Positions 8,512-17,424 of a stretch of DNA of 64,000 bases are shown here, piece by piece; positions within the stretch are counted from its first letter, which is position 1, and each line of letters starts with the position of its first letter. Source of the DNA: Candidatus Liberimonas magnetica (GTDB taxonomy: Bacteria; Elusimicrobiota; Endomicrobiia; Endomicrobiales; JAFGIL01); contig JAJAPY010000001.1 in NCBI GenBank assembly GCA_020523885.1, positions 1-64,000 on the forward strand, written 5' to 3'. Under the pieces are notes generated by a model. It had not been told where the DNA came from, did not search any database, and saw only the letters and a list, made by a program, of their open reading frames with translations. The position numbers and the translations under genes are program-made.

Positions 8512-9210
8512 ATGAAAACATTAGCAAAGCTTAATACAAAGAAAAAGAAACAAGAACCTGCTGCTATGCTTCAAGCAATTGTCTCAAATCCCGTTAATAA
8601 CCCGCAGGCGGACAGGAGCGATCCTTTTCTGTATTTATTGAATGCGACTTCAAACCGTATAAAAAAAGAACTTTATGCCATGTTCCGGACACCGCCCCAG
8701 ATCCTGAGAAAGTGTGAAACAAATTGTGAAAAAATGCAGGCTATTTATTTTTCCTGGGAACGCAGTATGCAGGAAGCCAGGGACGGGTTAAGGAAAATGG
8801 ATACATTCCTCTATTTAAGCCCGGTCAGCCCCAATATACAAAAAGATGTCAGGGCTTTTAATGAAACCATAAATAGAGGAAGGGAAGATATGGGCGAAAT
8901 AAAAAGAAGCCTGAACAATAAATGCAAGGGTATGTATAGAAGCCTAGACCCCAGAGGGAAATACAAGGATAACTTACTTGAAAATATCCATGAAGTCTCC
9001 GGTTCTTTGATGAAAGGGTGCAGAGAGATATATAATATCGCAAAGAGAAATCACAACTGCATGAGACAGGCATGCCACAAGGTCCTTGTAGAATACAATA
9101 AAACCATGCATAATGCCCCTCAGAAGCTAAAGAAAAATCAAATTCACAAATCATTTCCGATCTCGCCAAAAACGTATGAAACATTCATAGGCAAATGCCC
9201 CAAATGGTAA
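8512..9210 (+). CDS. Hypothetical basic helical protein
   Basis: A 232-aa product of unknown family. It is strongly basic and rich in Lys, Arg, Met and Cys (CETNCEKM, KGCREIYN, HNCMRQACHK), with an apparently all-helical pattern and no signal peptide or membrane segment. The spaced cysteines could bind metal or form disulfides, but they match no motif I know. It has its own predicted promoter and precedes the first TPR-radical SAM gene on the same strand, 115 bases away, with a separate promoter in between. A partnership with that enzyme is possible but unproven. Confidence 0.65.
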   Translation: MKTLAKLNTKKKKQEPAAMLQAIVSNPVNNPQADRSDPFLYLLNATSNRIKKELYAMFRTPPQILRKCETNCEKMQAIYFSWERSMQEARDGLRKMDTFLYLSPVSPNIQKDVRAFNETINRGREDMGEIKRSLNNKCKGMYRSLDPRGKYKDNLLENIHEVSGSLMKGCREIYNIAKRNHNCMRQACHKVLVEYNKTMHNAPQKLKKNQIHKSFPISPKTYETFIGKCPKW

Positions 9211-9229
9211 ATCTTCAAGAAAATCACCT

Positions 9230-9246
9230 GATTTGCTCCGCAAATC
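9230..9246 (+). terminator. Small hairpin after the gene at 8512
   Basis: A perfect 7-bp stem GATTTGC-TCC-GCAAATC. No T-run follows, so it may be only a weak terminator. Confidence 0.35.
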
Positions 9247-9253
9247 ACCTTAT

Positions 9254-9282
9254 TTAACAAATCAATAAAATAATAGTATAAT
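9254..9282 (+). promoter_or_regulatory. Putative promoter for the first TPR-radical SAM gene
   Basis: TTAACA at 9254-9259 and a perfect TATAAT at 9277-9282 with a 17-base spacer. The start codon at 9326 lies about 37 bases after the expected transcription start and has no Shine-Dalgarno sequence. Confidence 0.65.
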
Positions 9283-9325
9283 AAAACCGGATATATAGAT
9301 TTTATTGTTATAATTATCTATCAAA

Positions 9326-11884
9326 ATGGAAAATTATTTAGAAACAGGAAAAGCATTTACTCTTGAGAAAAATTATAAAAAAGCCTTAATGAATTTCAAA
9401 AAAGCTTTGGCTGTTGATCCTGGTCAAAAGTGCGTACACTTTGAGATAGGCAAGATATATTATGAAGAGCATAAATATGACCTGGCGATAGATGAGTTTT
9501 TAAAAGAAACAGAAATAAATCCGAAGTTCATTCTTCCATATCTGTTGATGGGGAAAGCCTATGTAAGCAAGGGCGAATTTAAAAAAGCTTTAAGCCGGTT
9601 TAGAAAGGCCAAAGGCCTGAGCAGGGGAGATAAAGAGACAGAAGAGATAGCCCCTTATGAGATGGGGCATGTATACCTCAGCCTGAAGGAATACGGCCCG
9701 GGCATAAAAGAATTAAAAACGGTCTTGAAATTAAATCCGATTCACCTAAATGCTCATTTGTTATTGGTAAACGCCTATAGAAATAAAGGCATGGACCAGG
9801 AAGCTTTAAGACAGTTAGAAGAGGCCGGGGAAATAAACAAAAAAGATAAAGAGGCGCAAGGACAGATACATTATGAAAGAGGGCTGATATACTACGGGCA
9901 AGAGAAATATGACCTGAGCGTAATTGAATTAGAAAAGGCCTTAGAATCAAACCCATGCCACGTAAATGCACAGTTATTATTAGCGGTACTGTATAAAAAT
10001 AAGAACAGGTACGAAGAAGCTTTGATACTGTTAGAAAAGGCCGAAGAAACGAGCAACGGGAATAAAGAGATAGACAATAGGGTGCATTATGAAAAAGGCC
10101 AGATATATTTCAGCCAAAAGAAATATGGCCTGAGCATAGAGGAATTAAAAAGGGCCGTGGAATTAGATCCCAGCCATATAAATGCCCGGCTGTTATTGGC
10201 GATAGTCTATGAAAATCACGGCCTATATGAAGATGCCTTAATTCAGTTAGACAAAGCAGCAGGAGAGAACAAAAGAGATAAAGGTATAAAAGCTCAGGAG
10301 CATTGTGAAAGAGCACATGTATATTTTAAGCAGCAAAGGTATGAGTTAAGCCTGAAAGAGCTGAACAAAGCGTTAAAACTGGACAGGTCAAATATAAAGG
10401 CGCGTTTATTGTTGGCTAAGATATACAAAGACCAAAAGAATTACGAAGAGGCTTTAAATGAATTTGACATTCTGACAGGTTTAAAAGAAACAGATATACA
10501 TACAAAACAGGAGATATCCTCTTTAAAGACAGAGATATATATAGAACAAAACAAGTATAACCTGGCAGGGAACGAAATAAAAAAAGCACTTGTCCCTGAT
10601 GACAAGAACGGCCTTTATCACCTGAGGTTAAGTAAATTCTACAGGTTAACCCAGGAATATGATAAAGCAATAAATGAACTTAATAAGGTGATTATATCGG
10701 AGGCAAGGGGCAGGAATACGGATGCTGAGATGTTTGACCAGATATTACAGCTTGCCAGGCAATGCAATTTATCTGGCGACCGCGCAAAAGCGGTACAGAT
10801 ATCTGAAAATGCATTGAACCTGGACCTGTCAGATCATCTTCCCATAAAAAATGCATTAACAAATGAAATCGAAATAGCGCAGAATAAAACAAAGATATCT
10901 TCAAAAATAAGGAATCTAAGTGTCACGTTAACTCATAAATGTAACCTGAATTGTAAAATGTGTGTTGTGAACAGGTCCTCAGGGCAGGAGATATCCCAAA
11001 AAGTTAAAATTGAAGTAATTAAGGCGCTGCCTTACCTGGAAAGGGTGTCCTGGACAGGCGGGGAAGTATTTCTGTATCCCGGTTTTAATGAATTACTTGA
11101 TGAAGCGATAAAATATTCCACAAAGCAGACTATTACCACCAACGGCATGCTCTTAGATGCAAATAAAATAACTAAAATAATAAAAAACAACATAAGGCTG
11201 ACAATCTCAATTGACGGTATAACTAAAGCGGTGTATGAAAATATAAGGCAAGGTGCAAAATATGATTTACTTATAGATAAACTTAATATGATAAATAAAA
11301 TCAAAAAAGAAATAAACCCGAAATACCGGATCGCCATAAATGTAGTAGTTGTTAAATCGAATTATCATCAGCTGGAGAAATTTGTTGAGTTTGCAAAAAA
11401 ATACGATATATTCTCCATAAATTTATTGACCTCTTTCATGAAGAATAGGGAAGATATTTCCCGCCTTGATAGCAGCACCTTGTCGGATATAGTAAAATCC
11501 ATAAAAAATGTGAAAGAGCTCTGCCGGAAATATAACATCTCCTATACCAATAATTCACCGGATAATCTATTAGTAAGCAATACAGGTATCATTGAGACGG
11601 ATCATCATGCTGTGACAGGAAACCTTCCGGAACCGGATCAAGCATTTAAATGCTATGCTCCCTGGAAATGCCTGACTGTGGCGGTTGACGGGAGTGTAAA
11701 ACCTACCACCCATTGCTTTTGTAAGAAGATAATAGGTGATTTGAACGAAGAGAGCCTTGAAGATATCTGGAACGGCAGAAAAATAGTGAAGTACCGAAAA
11801 AGCATATTGTCCGGAGCTATGGCAAAATATTGTAACCTGAATAAAATATATAAAAAGTTTCCTTTTGAACTATTGGATTATTAG
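9326..11884 (+). CDS. TPR-radical SAM-SPASM-like protein, paralogue 1 (852 aa)
   Basis: Residues 1 to ~500 are tandem TPR helix pairs arranged as ~72-residue double units (each with YEKGQIYF..KKY and NAxLLLAxxYxNxG signatures). A radical SAM domain follows, with cluster motif C539-NLN-C543-KM-C546, then WTGGEVFLYPGF (the GGE motif), TTNGMLLD and SIDG. The C-terminus is SPASM-like: C776, C782, HC797-F-C799, GDLNEESLEDIWNG and a lone C836 in CNLNK where many family members have CxxC. It is cytoplasmic with no signal peptide. By analogy, SPASM enzymes modify peptides or proteins, and the TPR array could recruit the substrate; the substrate is unknown. Two paralogues lie at 12088 and 19402. Confidence 0.88.
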   Translation: MENYLETGKAFTLEKNYKKALMNFKKALAVDPGQKCVHFEIGKIYYEEHKYDLAIDEFLKETEINPKFILPYLLMGKAYVSKGEFKKALSRFRKAKGLSRGDKETEEIAPYEMGHVYLSLKEYGPGIKELKTVLKLNPIHLNAHLLLVNAYRNKGMDQEALRQLEEAGEINKKDKEAQGQIHYERGLIYYGQEKYDLSVIELEKALESNPCHVNAQLLLAVLYKNKNRYEEALILLEKAEETSNGNKEIDNRVHYEKGQIYFSQKKYGLSIEELKRAVELDPSHINARLLLAIVYENHGLYEDALIQLDKAAGENKRDKGIKAQEHCERAHVYFKQQRYELSLKELNKALKLDRSNIKARLLLAKIYKDQKNYEEALNEFDILTGLKETDIHTKQEISSLKTEIYIEQNKYNLAGNEIKKALVPDDKNGLYHLRLSKFYRLTQEYDKAINELNKVIISEARGRNTDAEMFDQILQLARQCNLSGDRAKAVQISENALNLDLSDHLPIKNALTNEIEIAQNKTKISSKIRNLSVTLTHKCNLNCKMCVVNRSSGQEISQKVKIEVIKALPYLERVSWTGGEVFLYPGFNELLDEAIKYSTKQTITTNGMLLDANKITKIIKNNIRLTISIDGITKAVYENIRQGAKYDLLIDKLNMINKIKKEINPKYRIAINVVVVKSNYHQLEKFVEFAKKYDIFSINLLTSFMKNREDISRLDSSTLSDIVKSIKNVKELCRKYNISYTNNSPDNLLVSNTGIIETDHHAVTGNLPEPDQAFKCYAPWKCLTVAVDGSVKPTTHCFCKKIIGDLNEESLEDIWNGRKIVKYRKSILSGAMAKYCNLNKIYKKFPFELLDY

Positions 11885-12087
11885 ATTTAATTCAGGCTTG
11901 AAACTTGCCCTGAAAACTCAACAACATGCAAAGGCCGGTAAATACCCCGCCTGTGCAAAGCGTACCAGCGCTAAACGCACCTATTCAGCGCATCGCTGCT
12001 GCTTTTCGGCGGGCCACGGTAATTATCAGAGGGATTGGATTTTCAAAGTATTTTAATGGACGTAAAAAAAATTGAGGTGATTTGCAG
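11885..12087. other. Spacer between TPR-radical SAM paralogues 1 and 2
   Basis: A 203-base spacer more GC-rich than its flanks, with GCGCTAAACGC and TTCAGCGCATCGCTG-like words. I recognise no gene, RNA or repeat. The ribosome binding site GAGGTG at 12074-12079 favours a GTG start at 12088 for the next gene. Confidence 0.4.
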
Positions 12088-14211
12088 GTGAAGGATTATT
12101 TAGGAACAGGAAAATCGTTTGCTTCCAAGAAAGATTACAAAAAAGCCTTAATGAACTTTAAAAAGGCATTAGCTGAAGACCCTGATCAAAAGAACGTACA
12201 CTTTGAGATCGGCAAGGTATATTATGAAGAGCATGAATACGTCCAGGCTATAGATGAGTTTCTAAAAGAAATAAAAATAAACCCCCAGTTTATCCATGCA
12301 TATCTGCTGGCGGGGAAAGCGTATAAAAGCAGGGGCAGGCATGAAGAGGCCCTAAGCCAATTGAAAAAAGCCCAGGAAATAAACAGAGGAGATAAAGGAA
12401 TAGAAGAGCAAGTCCATTACGAAAAGGGGCAGATATATTTCGCACAAAAGAAATATGATCTAAGTATAGAAGAATTAATAAAAACCCTGGAACTAGGCCC
12501 AGCTAACATAAATGCGCAGTTATTATTAGCTATAGTTTATGAAAATCACGGAAGCTATGAAGATGCGTTAAAGCTGTTAGGCAAAGTGGCAGAAACAAAC
12601 AAAGGTGATAAAGGGATAAAAGCCGGGGAGTATTGTGAAAGAGCACTTGTCTATTTCAAGCAGAAAGAATATGAATTAAGCCTAAAAGAACTGAATAAGG
12701 CATTAAAGATAGACAAGCCAAATATAAAGGCTCATTTATTATTGGCTAAACTTTATAAGGAGCAAGGGGGGTATGAAGAGGCTTTAAAAGAACTGGGCTT
12801 ATTAACGGAGTCAGGCGCTCCCTCCAAGGAGATCAGGCAGGAAATATCCTATTTAAAGACAGGGATACATATTGAACAGCGCAAGTATGGTCTGGCAGAA
12901 AAGGAAATAAAAAAAGCAATAACCCTTGATGATAAAAACTGCCTTTATCATCTGGCCTTAAGTAAATTCTACATGCTGGCCCTTGACTATGATAAAGCAA
13001 TAAAGGAGCTTTATAAGGTAATGAGATCAGAAGAAAAGGACAGGAATACCGACAATGAAATGTTGGGTCAAATATTGCAATTAGCCTCGGAATGGGATAA
13101 GACTGGCGGCCGGTCCAAAGCCATACAAATATTTGAAAATGCCTTAAAGCTGAATTCTCCGGATAACACCTCCTTTAAAAACATCCTGACAAACGAAATT
13201 GAAATAGCTCATAATAAAACAAAGCTCGCTTCAAGGGTCAGGAAATTGAGTATTACTGTAACAAATCGCTGTAACTTGAACTGCAAAATGTGCGTTATGG
13301 ACAGGTCTGTGGTACGTGAAATATCAGAGAAGGTAAAAGACGAGATAATCGGTGCGCTGCCTTATCTGGAAAGGATAGCGTGGCTGGGCGGTGAAGTATT
13401 TTTGTACCGCGGTTTTAATGAATTGCTCGATGAAACAATAAAATACCCGGTAAAACAGACTGTTACTACCAACGGGCTGTTGTTAGATGAAGAAACGGCA
13501 GCCAGGATAATCAAGAATAATATATGGCTTGAAATCTCGATAGACGGCACAACTAAAGAAGTCTATGAAGCTATAAGGCGCGGTGCAAAATTCGATGTCC
13601 TGATAGAAAAACTTAATATGATAAATGCGCTTAAAAAAGAAATAAATCCGGGTTATAAAATGAGCATGAACGTAGTGGTGATCAAATCTAATTACCGCCA
13701 GCTGGAAAGTTTTGCTGAGTTTGCAGGGAAATACGGCATTTCTAACCTGAATTTCCTGATAGCTTTATGGAAAAGCAAAGAAGATATTGCAGGGTTGGAC
13801 GGCGATATCCTGGCTTCGATAAACAAGTCACTCAAAAACGTGGAAAGAAACTGTAAAAAATATAATATAAGGTTTACCAGGGATGCGCCCGATGACTATT
13901 TGAACCGGCCGTCAGCAAATAACAGTTGTTATCAAATAGGCGGGAACATTCAAGCTCGTAAAATTAAGAATTCCAAATGCTATGCCCCCTGGACAAGCCT
14001 GGTTTTAGACATACAGGGCGATGTAAAACCCGCTGCCCATTGTTTGTGCAGCGTGACAACAGGCAATCTAAACAAAGAAAGTCTTGATGAAATATGGAAC
14101 GGAAGAAAAATGGTCGCTTACAGAAAGATGATATTGTCCGGGGATATAGAAAAAGTATGCAATTTAAAAAAGAATTTTGGCAGGATACCTTTTGAATTGC
14201 TGCAATATTAA
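12088..14211 (+). CDS. TPR-radical SAM-SPASM-like protein, paralogue 2 (707 aa)
   Basis: Close relative of paralogue 1, lacking about 145 TPR residues, which equals two of the ~72-residue double-TPR units. The radical SAM cluster motif is C395-NLN-C399-KM-C402, followed by WLGGEVFLYRGF, TTNGLLLDE and SIDG. The SPASM-like tail has KCYAPW, HCLC, GNLNKESLDEIWNG and a single late Cys in VCNLKK. I prefer GTG at 12088 to TTG at 12082: GAGGTG is 8 bases before the GTG, and the resulting N-terminus (MKDYLGTGKSF) aligns with that of paralogue 1 (MENYLETGKAF). No promoter stands out in the 203-base spacer, so co-transcription with paralogue 1 is plausible. Confidence 0.87.
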   Translation: MKDYLGTGKSFASKKDYKKALMNFKKALAEDPDQKNVHFEIGKVYYEEHEYVQAIDEFLKEIKINPQFIHAYLLAGKAYKSRGRHEEALSQLKKAQEINRGDKGIEEQVHYEKGQIYFAQKKYDLSIEELIKTLELGPANINAQLLLAIVYENHGSYEDALKLLGKVAETNKGDKGIKAGEYCERALVYFKQKEYELSLKELNKALKIDKPNIKAHLLLAKLYKEQGGYEEALKELGLLTESGAPSKEIRQEISYLKTGIHIEQRKYGLAEKEIKKAITLDDKNCLYHLALSKFYMLALDYDKAIKELYKVMRSEEKDRNTDNEMLGQILQLASEWDKTGGRSKAIQIFENALKLNSPDNTSFKNILTNEIEIAHNKTKLASRVRKLSITVTNRCNLNCKMCVMDRSVVREISEKVKDEIIGALPYLERIAWLGGEVFLYRGFNELLDETIKYPVKQTVTTNGLLLDEETAARIIKNNIWLEISIDGTTKEVYEAIRRGAKFDVLIEKLNMINALKKEINPGYKMSMNVVVIKSNYRQLESFAEFAGKYGISNLNFLIALWKSKEDIAGLDGDILASINKSLKNVERNCKKYNIRFTRDAPDDYLNRPSANNSCYQIGGNIQARKIKNSKCYAPWTSLVLDIQGDVKPAAHCLCSVTTGNLNKESLDEIWNGRKMVAYRKMILSGDIEKVCNLKKNFGRIPFELLQY

Positions 14212-14304
14212 AAGATCAACCAGGTTGAAAACAAAGACATTAAATAGTATAATTTTTTAGTCGGTATATTGCCTGAGAGAACTTTTTCGTAAAAGGAGAA
14301 AATT

Positions 14305-15402
14305 ATGCCTAAAAAGGAAATTAAAAGGATCGGTGTTTTAACGGGCGGAGGCGACTGTCCCGGTCTTAATGCGGTTATTCGGGCTGTCGTAAAAAGCGCT
14401 TTTAATCTCGGCTGGGAGGTAATCGGCGTACGGGAAGGTTTTGAAGGGCTGCTTGACCTGTCCAAAATAGAAAAAATAGGCCCGGCTAATATAAGAGGGA
14501 TATTAAATCTCGGCGGCACTATACTCGGGACTACCAACAGGGGAAATCCGTTCATTTCAAAGAAAAAGGTCGGAGACAGCATTGAAGAGTATGACAGTTC
14601 CGATGAGGTGGTTAAGAATTTTAAACAACTCGGTCTTGACGCCCTTGTAGCGATAGGCGGCGATGGGACCCTCGGCATAGCATGCAAGTTCGTAGATAAA
14701 GGGATCCCTATAGTGGGTGTCCCAAAAACGATAGATAATGACCTGTCTTCGACAGTAATTACCTTCGGGTTCGATACCGCGGTCTCAAATGCGACTGATG
14801 CTCTTGATAAGCTTCATTCAACGGCCGAGAGTCACAGGAGGGTAATGGTCGTTGAAACAATGGGAAGGTATGCAGGCTGGATAGCCCTTAATTCAGGCGT
14901 GTCCGGAGGAGCCGATGTGATACTTATTCCTGAAATACCTTTTGAAATAGATAAGGTCTGCCAGGCGGTAGAAAAAAGATATAAAAATAATACTAATTTT
15001 GCCATTGTTGTTGTAGCCGAAGGTGCAAAACTTAAAGGCGGGGACATGTTCGTAAAGCAGGCAAAAGAAGCCGGCAAAGAACACCCTGTATTGGGCGGTA
15101 TATCAGACTGGGTATCAAAGGAAATAGAAAAAAGGACCGGGCATGAATCAAGGTCTTTGTCTCTGGGCCACCTGCAGAGAGGCGGCCATCCTACCACATT
15201 TGACAGGCTTTTAGCCACCCGCTTTGGCGCGTGTGCCGTACGGTTCATAAAAGAAGGCAAATTCGGCGTTATGGTGGCTTCGATACCTCCGGGTATGGAG
15301 GCAGTGCCTTTAAAAGAGGCTATAAGCAAGATGAAGAATGTGCCTGTTGACTGCGATACTATAACTTCTGCAAGGCAGCTCGGGATTTCTTTCGGTGATT
15401 AG
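14305..15402 (+). CDS. pfkA: 6-phosphofructokinase (group III / mixed-substrate type)
   Basis: Phosphorylates fructose 6-phosphate to the 1,6-bisphosphate in glycolysis. Motifs in order are LTGGGDCPGLNAVIR (residues 12-26), GGTILGTTNRG, IGGDGT (117-122), PKTIDND (140-146), METMGRYAGW-like VETMGRYAGWIAL and GHLQRGGHPT. At 365 aa it matches group III enzymes. The phosphoryl-donor signature is mixed: Gly in GGDGT points to ATP, while Lys in PKTIDND is shared with pyrophosphate enzymes, so donor preference is uncertain. An AAAGGAG ribosome binding site precedes the ATG. A strong terminator-like hairpin lies downstream, facing the convergent amidotransferase gene. Confidence 0.93.
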   Translation: MPKKEIKRIGVLTGGGDCPGLNAVIRAVVKSAFNLGWEVIGVREGFEGLLDLSKIEKIGPANIRGILNLGGTILGTTNRGNPFISKKKVGDSIEEYDSSDEVVKNFKQLGLDALVAIGGDGTLGIACKFVDKGIPIVGVPKTIDNDLSSTVITFGFDTAVSNATDALDKLHSTAESHRRVMVVETMGRYAGWIALNSGVSGGADVILIPEIPFEIDKVCQAVEKRYKNNTNFAIVVVAEGAKLKGGDMFVKQAKEAGKEHPVLGGISDWVSKEIEKRTGHESRSLSLGHLQRGGHPTTFDRLLATRFGACAVRFIKEGKFGVMVASIPPGMEAVPLKEAISKMKNVPVDCDTITSARQLGISFGD

Positions 15403-15410
15403 CGGTTATA

Positions 15411-15534
15411 CGGAAAATGCAAAATGATAAATGAAAAATTCAAAATTAAGGTGTCCGCTCTGGCGGACTTTATAAATAAATCCCGCCTTGGCGGGATACA
15501 GCAATTTTGCATTTTGCAATTTTAATTTTACAAT
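15411..15534. repeat. Palindromic repeat, 'GCAAAATG' family
   Basis: GGAAAATGCAAAATGATAAA at the left and ATTTTGCATTTTGCAATTTT at the right flank two hairpins (TCCGCTCTGGCGGA and TCCCGCCTTGGCGGGA). It sits in the convergent gap between pfkA and the amidotransferase. Confidence 0.88.
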
Positions 15535-15535
15535 T

Positions 15536-15562
15536 AAGTTAGGCCGCCAATGGCGGCTTAAC
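15536..15562. terminator. Bidirectional terminator hairpin
   Basis: The stem AAGTTAGGCCGCCA / TGGCGGCTTAACTT is followed by T-residues on the plus strand and preceded by A-rich sequence. It could terminate both pfkA and the opposing amidotransferase transcript. Confidence 0.75.
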
Positions 15563-15565
15563 TTT

Positions 15566-16264
15566 TTATATCGCTGTTATTTTTCTTTTTTGCAGCAATT
15601 TCCATTTAAGGTTTTTTACGGGGGGTTCAGAACACACAATGGACGAGTTTTTGTATTCACTCATGAAAAGAGTATAGTAAGCTGGCAGTTTTGTAAACTC
15701 CAGGTATGCGTAGAGGTTTTTACCGTCGCTAAAAAGAGATGTAAGCGAGGTGTGTTTTAAACTCTTTTCTATGTCTTTGAATGTTTTTTTAAATTTTGTT
15801 TTTATGCCGTTCCCTTTCTGGCTTAGTGCATATTTGAACAAAACTTCCGAATCAAGCGCGCCCTTCCCCGGCCCAAGTTCATTTTTAATTTCTTTTATGA
15901 GAGGTTTGTAATCAAGCACAGTACCGTTATGGCAGAATATAACGTTATTGAACTTGAACGGGTGCGTGTTTTTTACAAGGTTTGTGTTCTTCCATGCCGA
16001 TTTTCGCAGGTGTACGATCAGTATCTTTGAACGGTTTATTTTTCTTAACGCATTAAAAAACCTGTCTTTTTCCTTTAAAACAGATTTTGCACTTTTAATA
16101 ACACCTGCCCTGCCGTTTTTGTAGTATCCTATGCCCCAGCCGTCAAGATGGAAAGGCTTGTTATGAGGAGGGACTTTGCCTCTTTTGGCAAGCTCAAAGA
16201 AACCCTCAAGGAAAGTTTTGTGTACGTGATAACTATAATCTGTGATGCCTATCATCCTGCACAT
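15566..16264 (-). CDS. Class II glutamine amidotransferase (YafJ-like)
   Basis: An N-terminal nucleophile glutamine amidotransferase domain of 232 aa. Cys2 (MCRMIG) would be the catalytic nucleophile once Met1 is removed. DGWGIGYY, IVHLRKSAW and CHNGTV follow in the family order and would hold the glutamine. There is no synthase domain, so ammonia would be passed to a separate partner or the enzyme acts as a hydrolase, as in the YafJ group. It is cytoplasmic and monocistronic, converging on pfkA. The partner enzyme is not evident in the neighbourhood. Confidence 0.85.
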   Translation of the reverse strand: MCRMIGITDYSYHVHKTFLEGFFELAKRGKVPPHNKPFHLDGWGIGYYKNGRAGVIKSAKSVLKEKDRFFNALRKINRSKILIVHLRKSAWKNTNLVKNTHPFKFNNVIFCHNGTVLDYKPLIKEIKNELGPGKGALDSEVLFKYALSQKGNGIKTKFKKTFKDIEKSLKHTSLTSLFSDGKNLYAYLEFTKLPAYYTLFMSEYKNSSIVCSEPPVKNLKWKLLQKRKITAI

Positions 16265-16324
16265 GGTTGGTGTATCTGTGTAATCGCCGTTAGAAATCTG
16301 TGTAATCAGCGTTTAATATAAACC
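16265..16324. repeat. Short CTGTGTAATC direct repeats
   Basis: Two copies of CTGTGTAATC about 25 bases apart in the gap between spmB and the amidotransferase. They are related to the GATTACACAGAT words at 1011-1045. Confidence 0.5.
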
Positions 16325-16852
16325 CTAAAATATTAACTTAACAGTTAAGATAGCGACAAAAATACCGATTATATCGGATATAATGCAGACAGGGACAAGG
16401 AATTTGGAGTTTTTTATGCCGACCGCTCCGAGATATACGGCTAATACATAAAAAGTGGTCTCTGCGCTTCCGATTATTACAGCTACCATCATAGTCGCTG
16501 CGGAATCGACCCCGGCACTTTTTATAGTTTCAATAAAAACCCCCAGGCTTGCGCTTGAAGAAAGCGGTTTTAACAGCCCCGCGGCTATAACCTCGGCCGG
16601 GACCCCAAGAAAAGAAAGGCAGTATGCCAGAATATTTTTTAACGCATCAAAAGCGCCTGACGACTGGAAAACCTTTATTGCAACGAATATCGCCAGGATA
16701 TAAGGGAATATCCCTGCCACTATGCCAAGCCCGTCTTTTGCCCCTGAGACAAAAGAGGCATAAATATTCACTTTCTTGAATATTCCGTAGGTGAGGATAA
16801 ACAGCACAAATGCCGGGACAAGAATAAGCGAAAAATAATTTATGATTTCCAT
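16325..16852 (-). CDS. spmB: SpmB-like nucleoside-recognition (Gate) membrane protein
   Basis: A 175-aa integral membrane protein with about five hydrophobic helices and the Gate-domain pattern of spore maturation protein B (SGAKDGLGIVAGIFPYILA, then LLKPLSSSASLG). In Bacillus, SpmA and SpmB are needed for spore core dehydration; here the role must be different or broader because nothing else suggests sporulation. It overlaps spmA by 13 bases and is the last gene of a minus-strand operon ldcA-spmA-spmB. Context points to envelope or peptidoglycan physiology. Confidence 0.87.
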   Translation of the reverse strand: MEIINYFSLILVPAFVLFILTYGIFKKVNIYASFVSGAKDGLGIVAGIFPYILAIFVAIKVFQSSGAFDALKNILAYCLSFLGVPAEVIAAGLLKPLSSSASLGVFIETIKSAGVDSAATMMVAVIIGSAETTFYVLAVYLGAVGIKNSKFLVPVCIISDIIGIFVAILTVKLIF

Positions 16853-17424
16853 TTGTAAACCTTTTTGAACAGGAACAATATCCCAAGAGCTAAGGCCGCT
16901 GAGATAAAGGTCGAGATTATTGTAGGGGCTATTACCTTTGTGGGTTGGATAGAACCGTAATCCGCCAGTATGCCTATGACCGTAAAAGGTATGAGCTGGA
17001 TACTTGCCGTGTTTATGACTATAAAAAGCATCATTTCAAAAGAGACCTCTTCCTTGTTCGGATTGAGCTCCTGAAGGTCTTTCATGGCTTTTATTCCGAG
17101 CGGAGTCGCCGCGTTACCTACGCCGAGGAAGTTTGCCATAAGGTTCAGGGTAATAGAGATTATTGAAGGATGGTCTTTCGGGATATCCCTGAACAGGAAG
17201 TGTATGAAAGGCCTGAAAAGCCTCGAGATATGTTTTACAAGCCCGGAATCTTCTATTATTTTTGTAAGGCCCATCCACAAGCTTACGATGCCGAGCAAAA
17301 ATATAGATATCTCTACGGCGGATTTTGCCCCGTCAAAAAAAGATTTTGTAAAAGCATCAAAGTTATTGTTGAGGGCCGCAAATATTATGCTTACAAGTAT
17401 CAATAAATACCATATTATGTTCAT
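16840..17424 (-). CDS. spmA: SpmA-like nucleoside-recognition (Gate) membrane protein
   Basis: A 194-aa membrane protein of the SpmA family, with a long Gate domain. Family features include LWMGLTKIIEDSGLV near residue 50, then NLMANFLGVGNAATPLGIKAM in outline and NTASIQLIPFTVIGI. SpmA and SpmB are usually encoded together and are thought to form a paired membrane complex. Its start overlaps the ldcA stop by 4 bases (ATGA) and its 3' end overlaps spmB, so all three are translationally coupled. No transport substrate can be assigned. Confidence 0.88.
   Translation of the reverse strand: MNIIWYLLILVSIIFAALNNNFDAFTKSFFDGAKSAVEISIFLLGIVSLWMGLTKIIEDSGLVKHISRLFRPFIHFLFRDIPKDHPSIISITLNLMANFLGVGNAATPLGIKAMKDLQELNPNKEEVSFEMMLFIVINTASIQLIPFTVIGILADYGSIQPTKVIAPTIISTFISAALALGILFLFKKVYKWKS

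Noticed and set aside
11865-12056. 63-residue frame with a Cys-rich stretch in the spacer between paralogues 1 and 2
   Set aside because: It overlaps the end of paralogue 1 and has no ribosome binding site. Composition is odd but no family is recognised.
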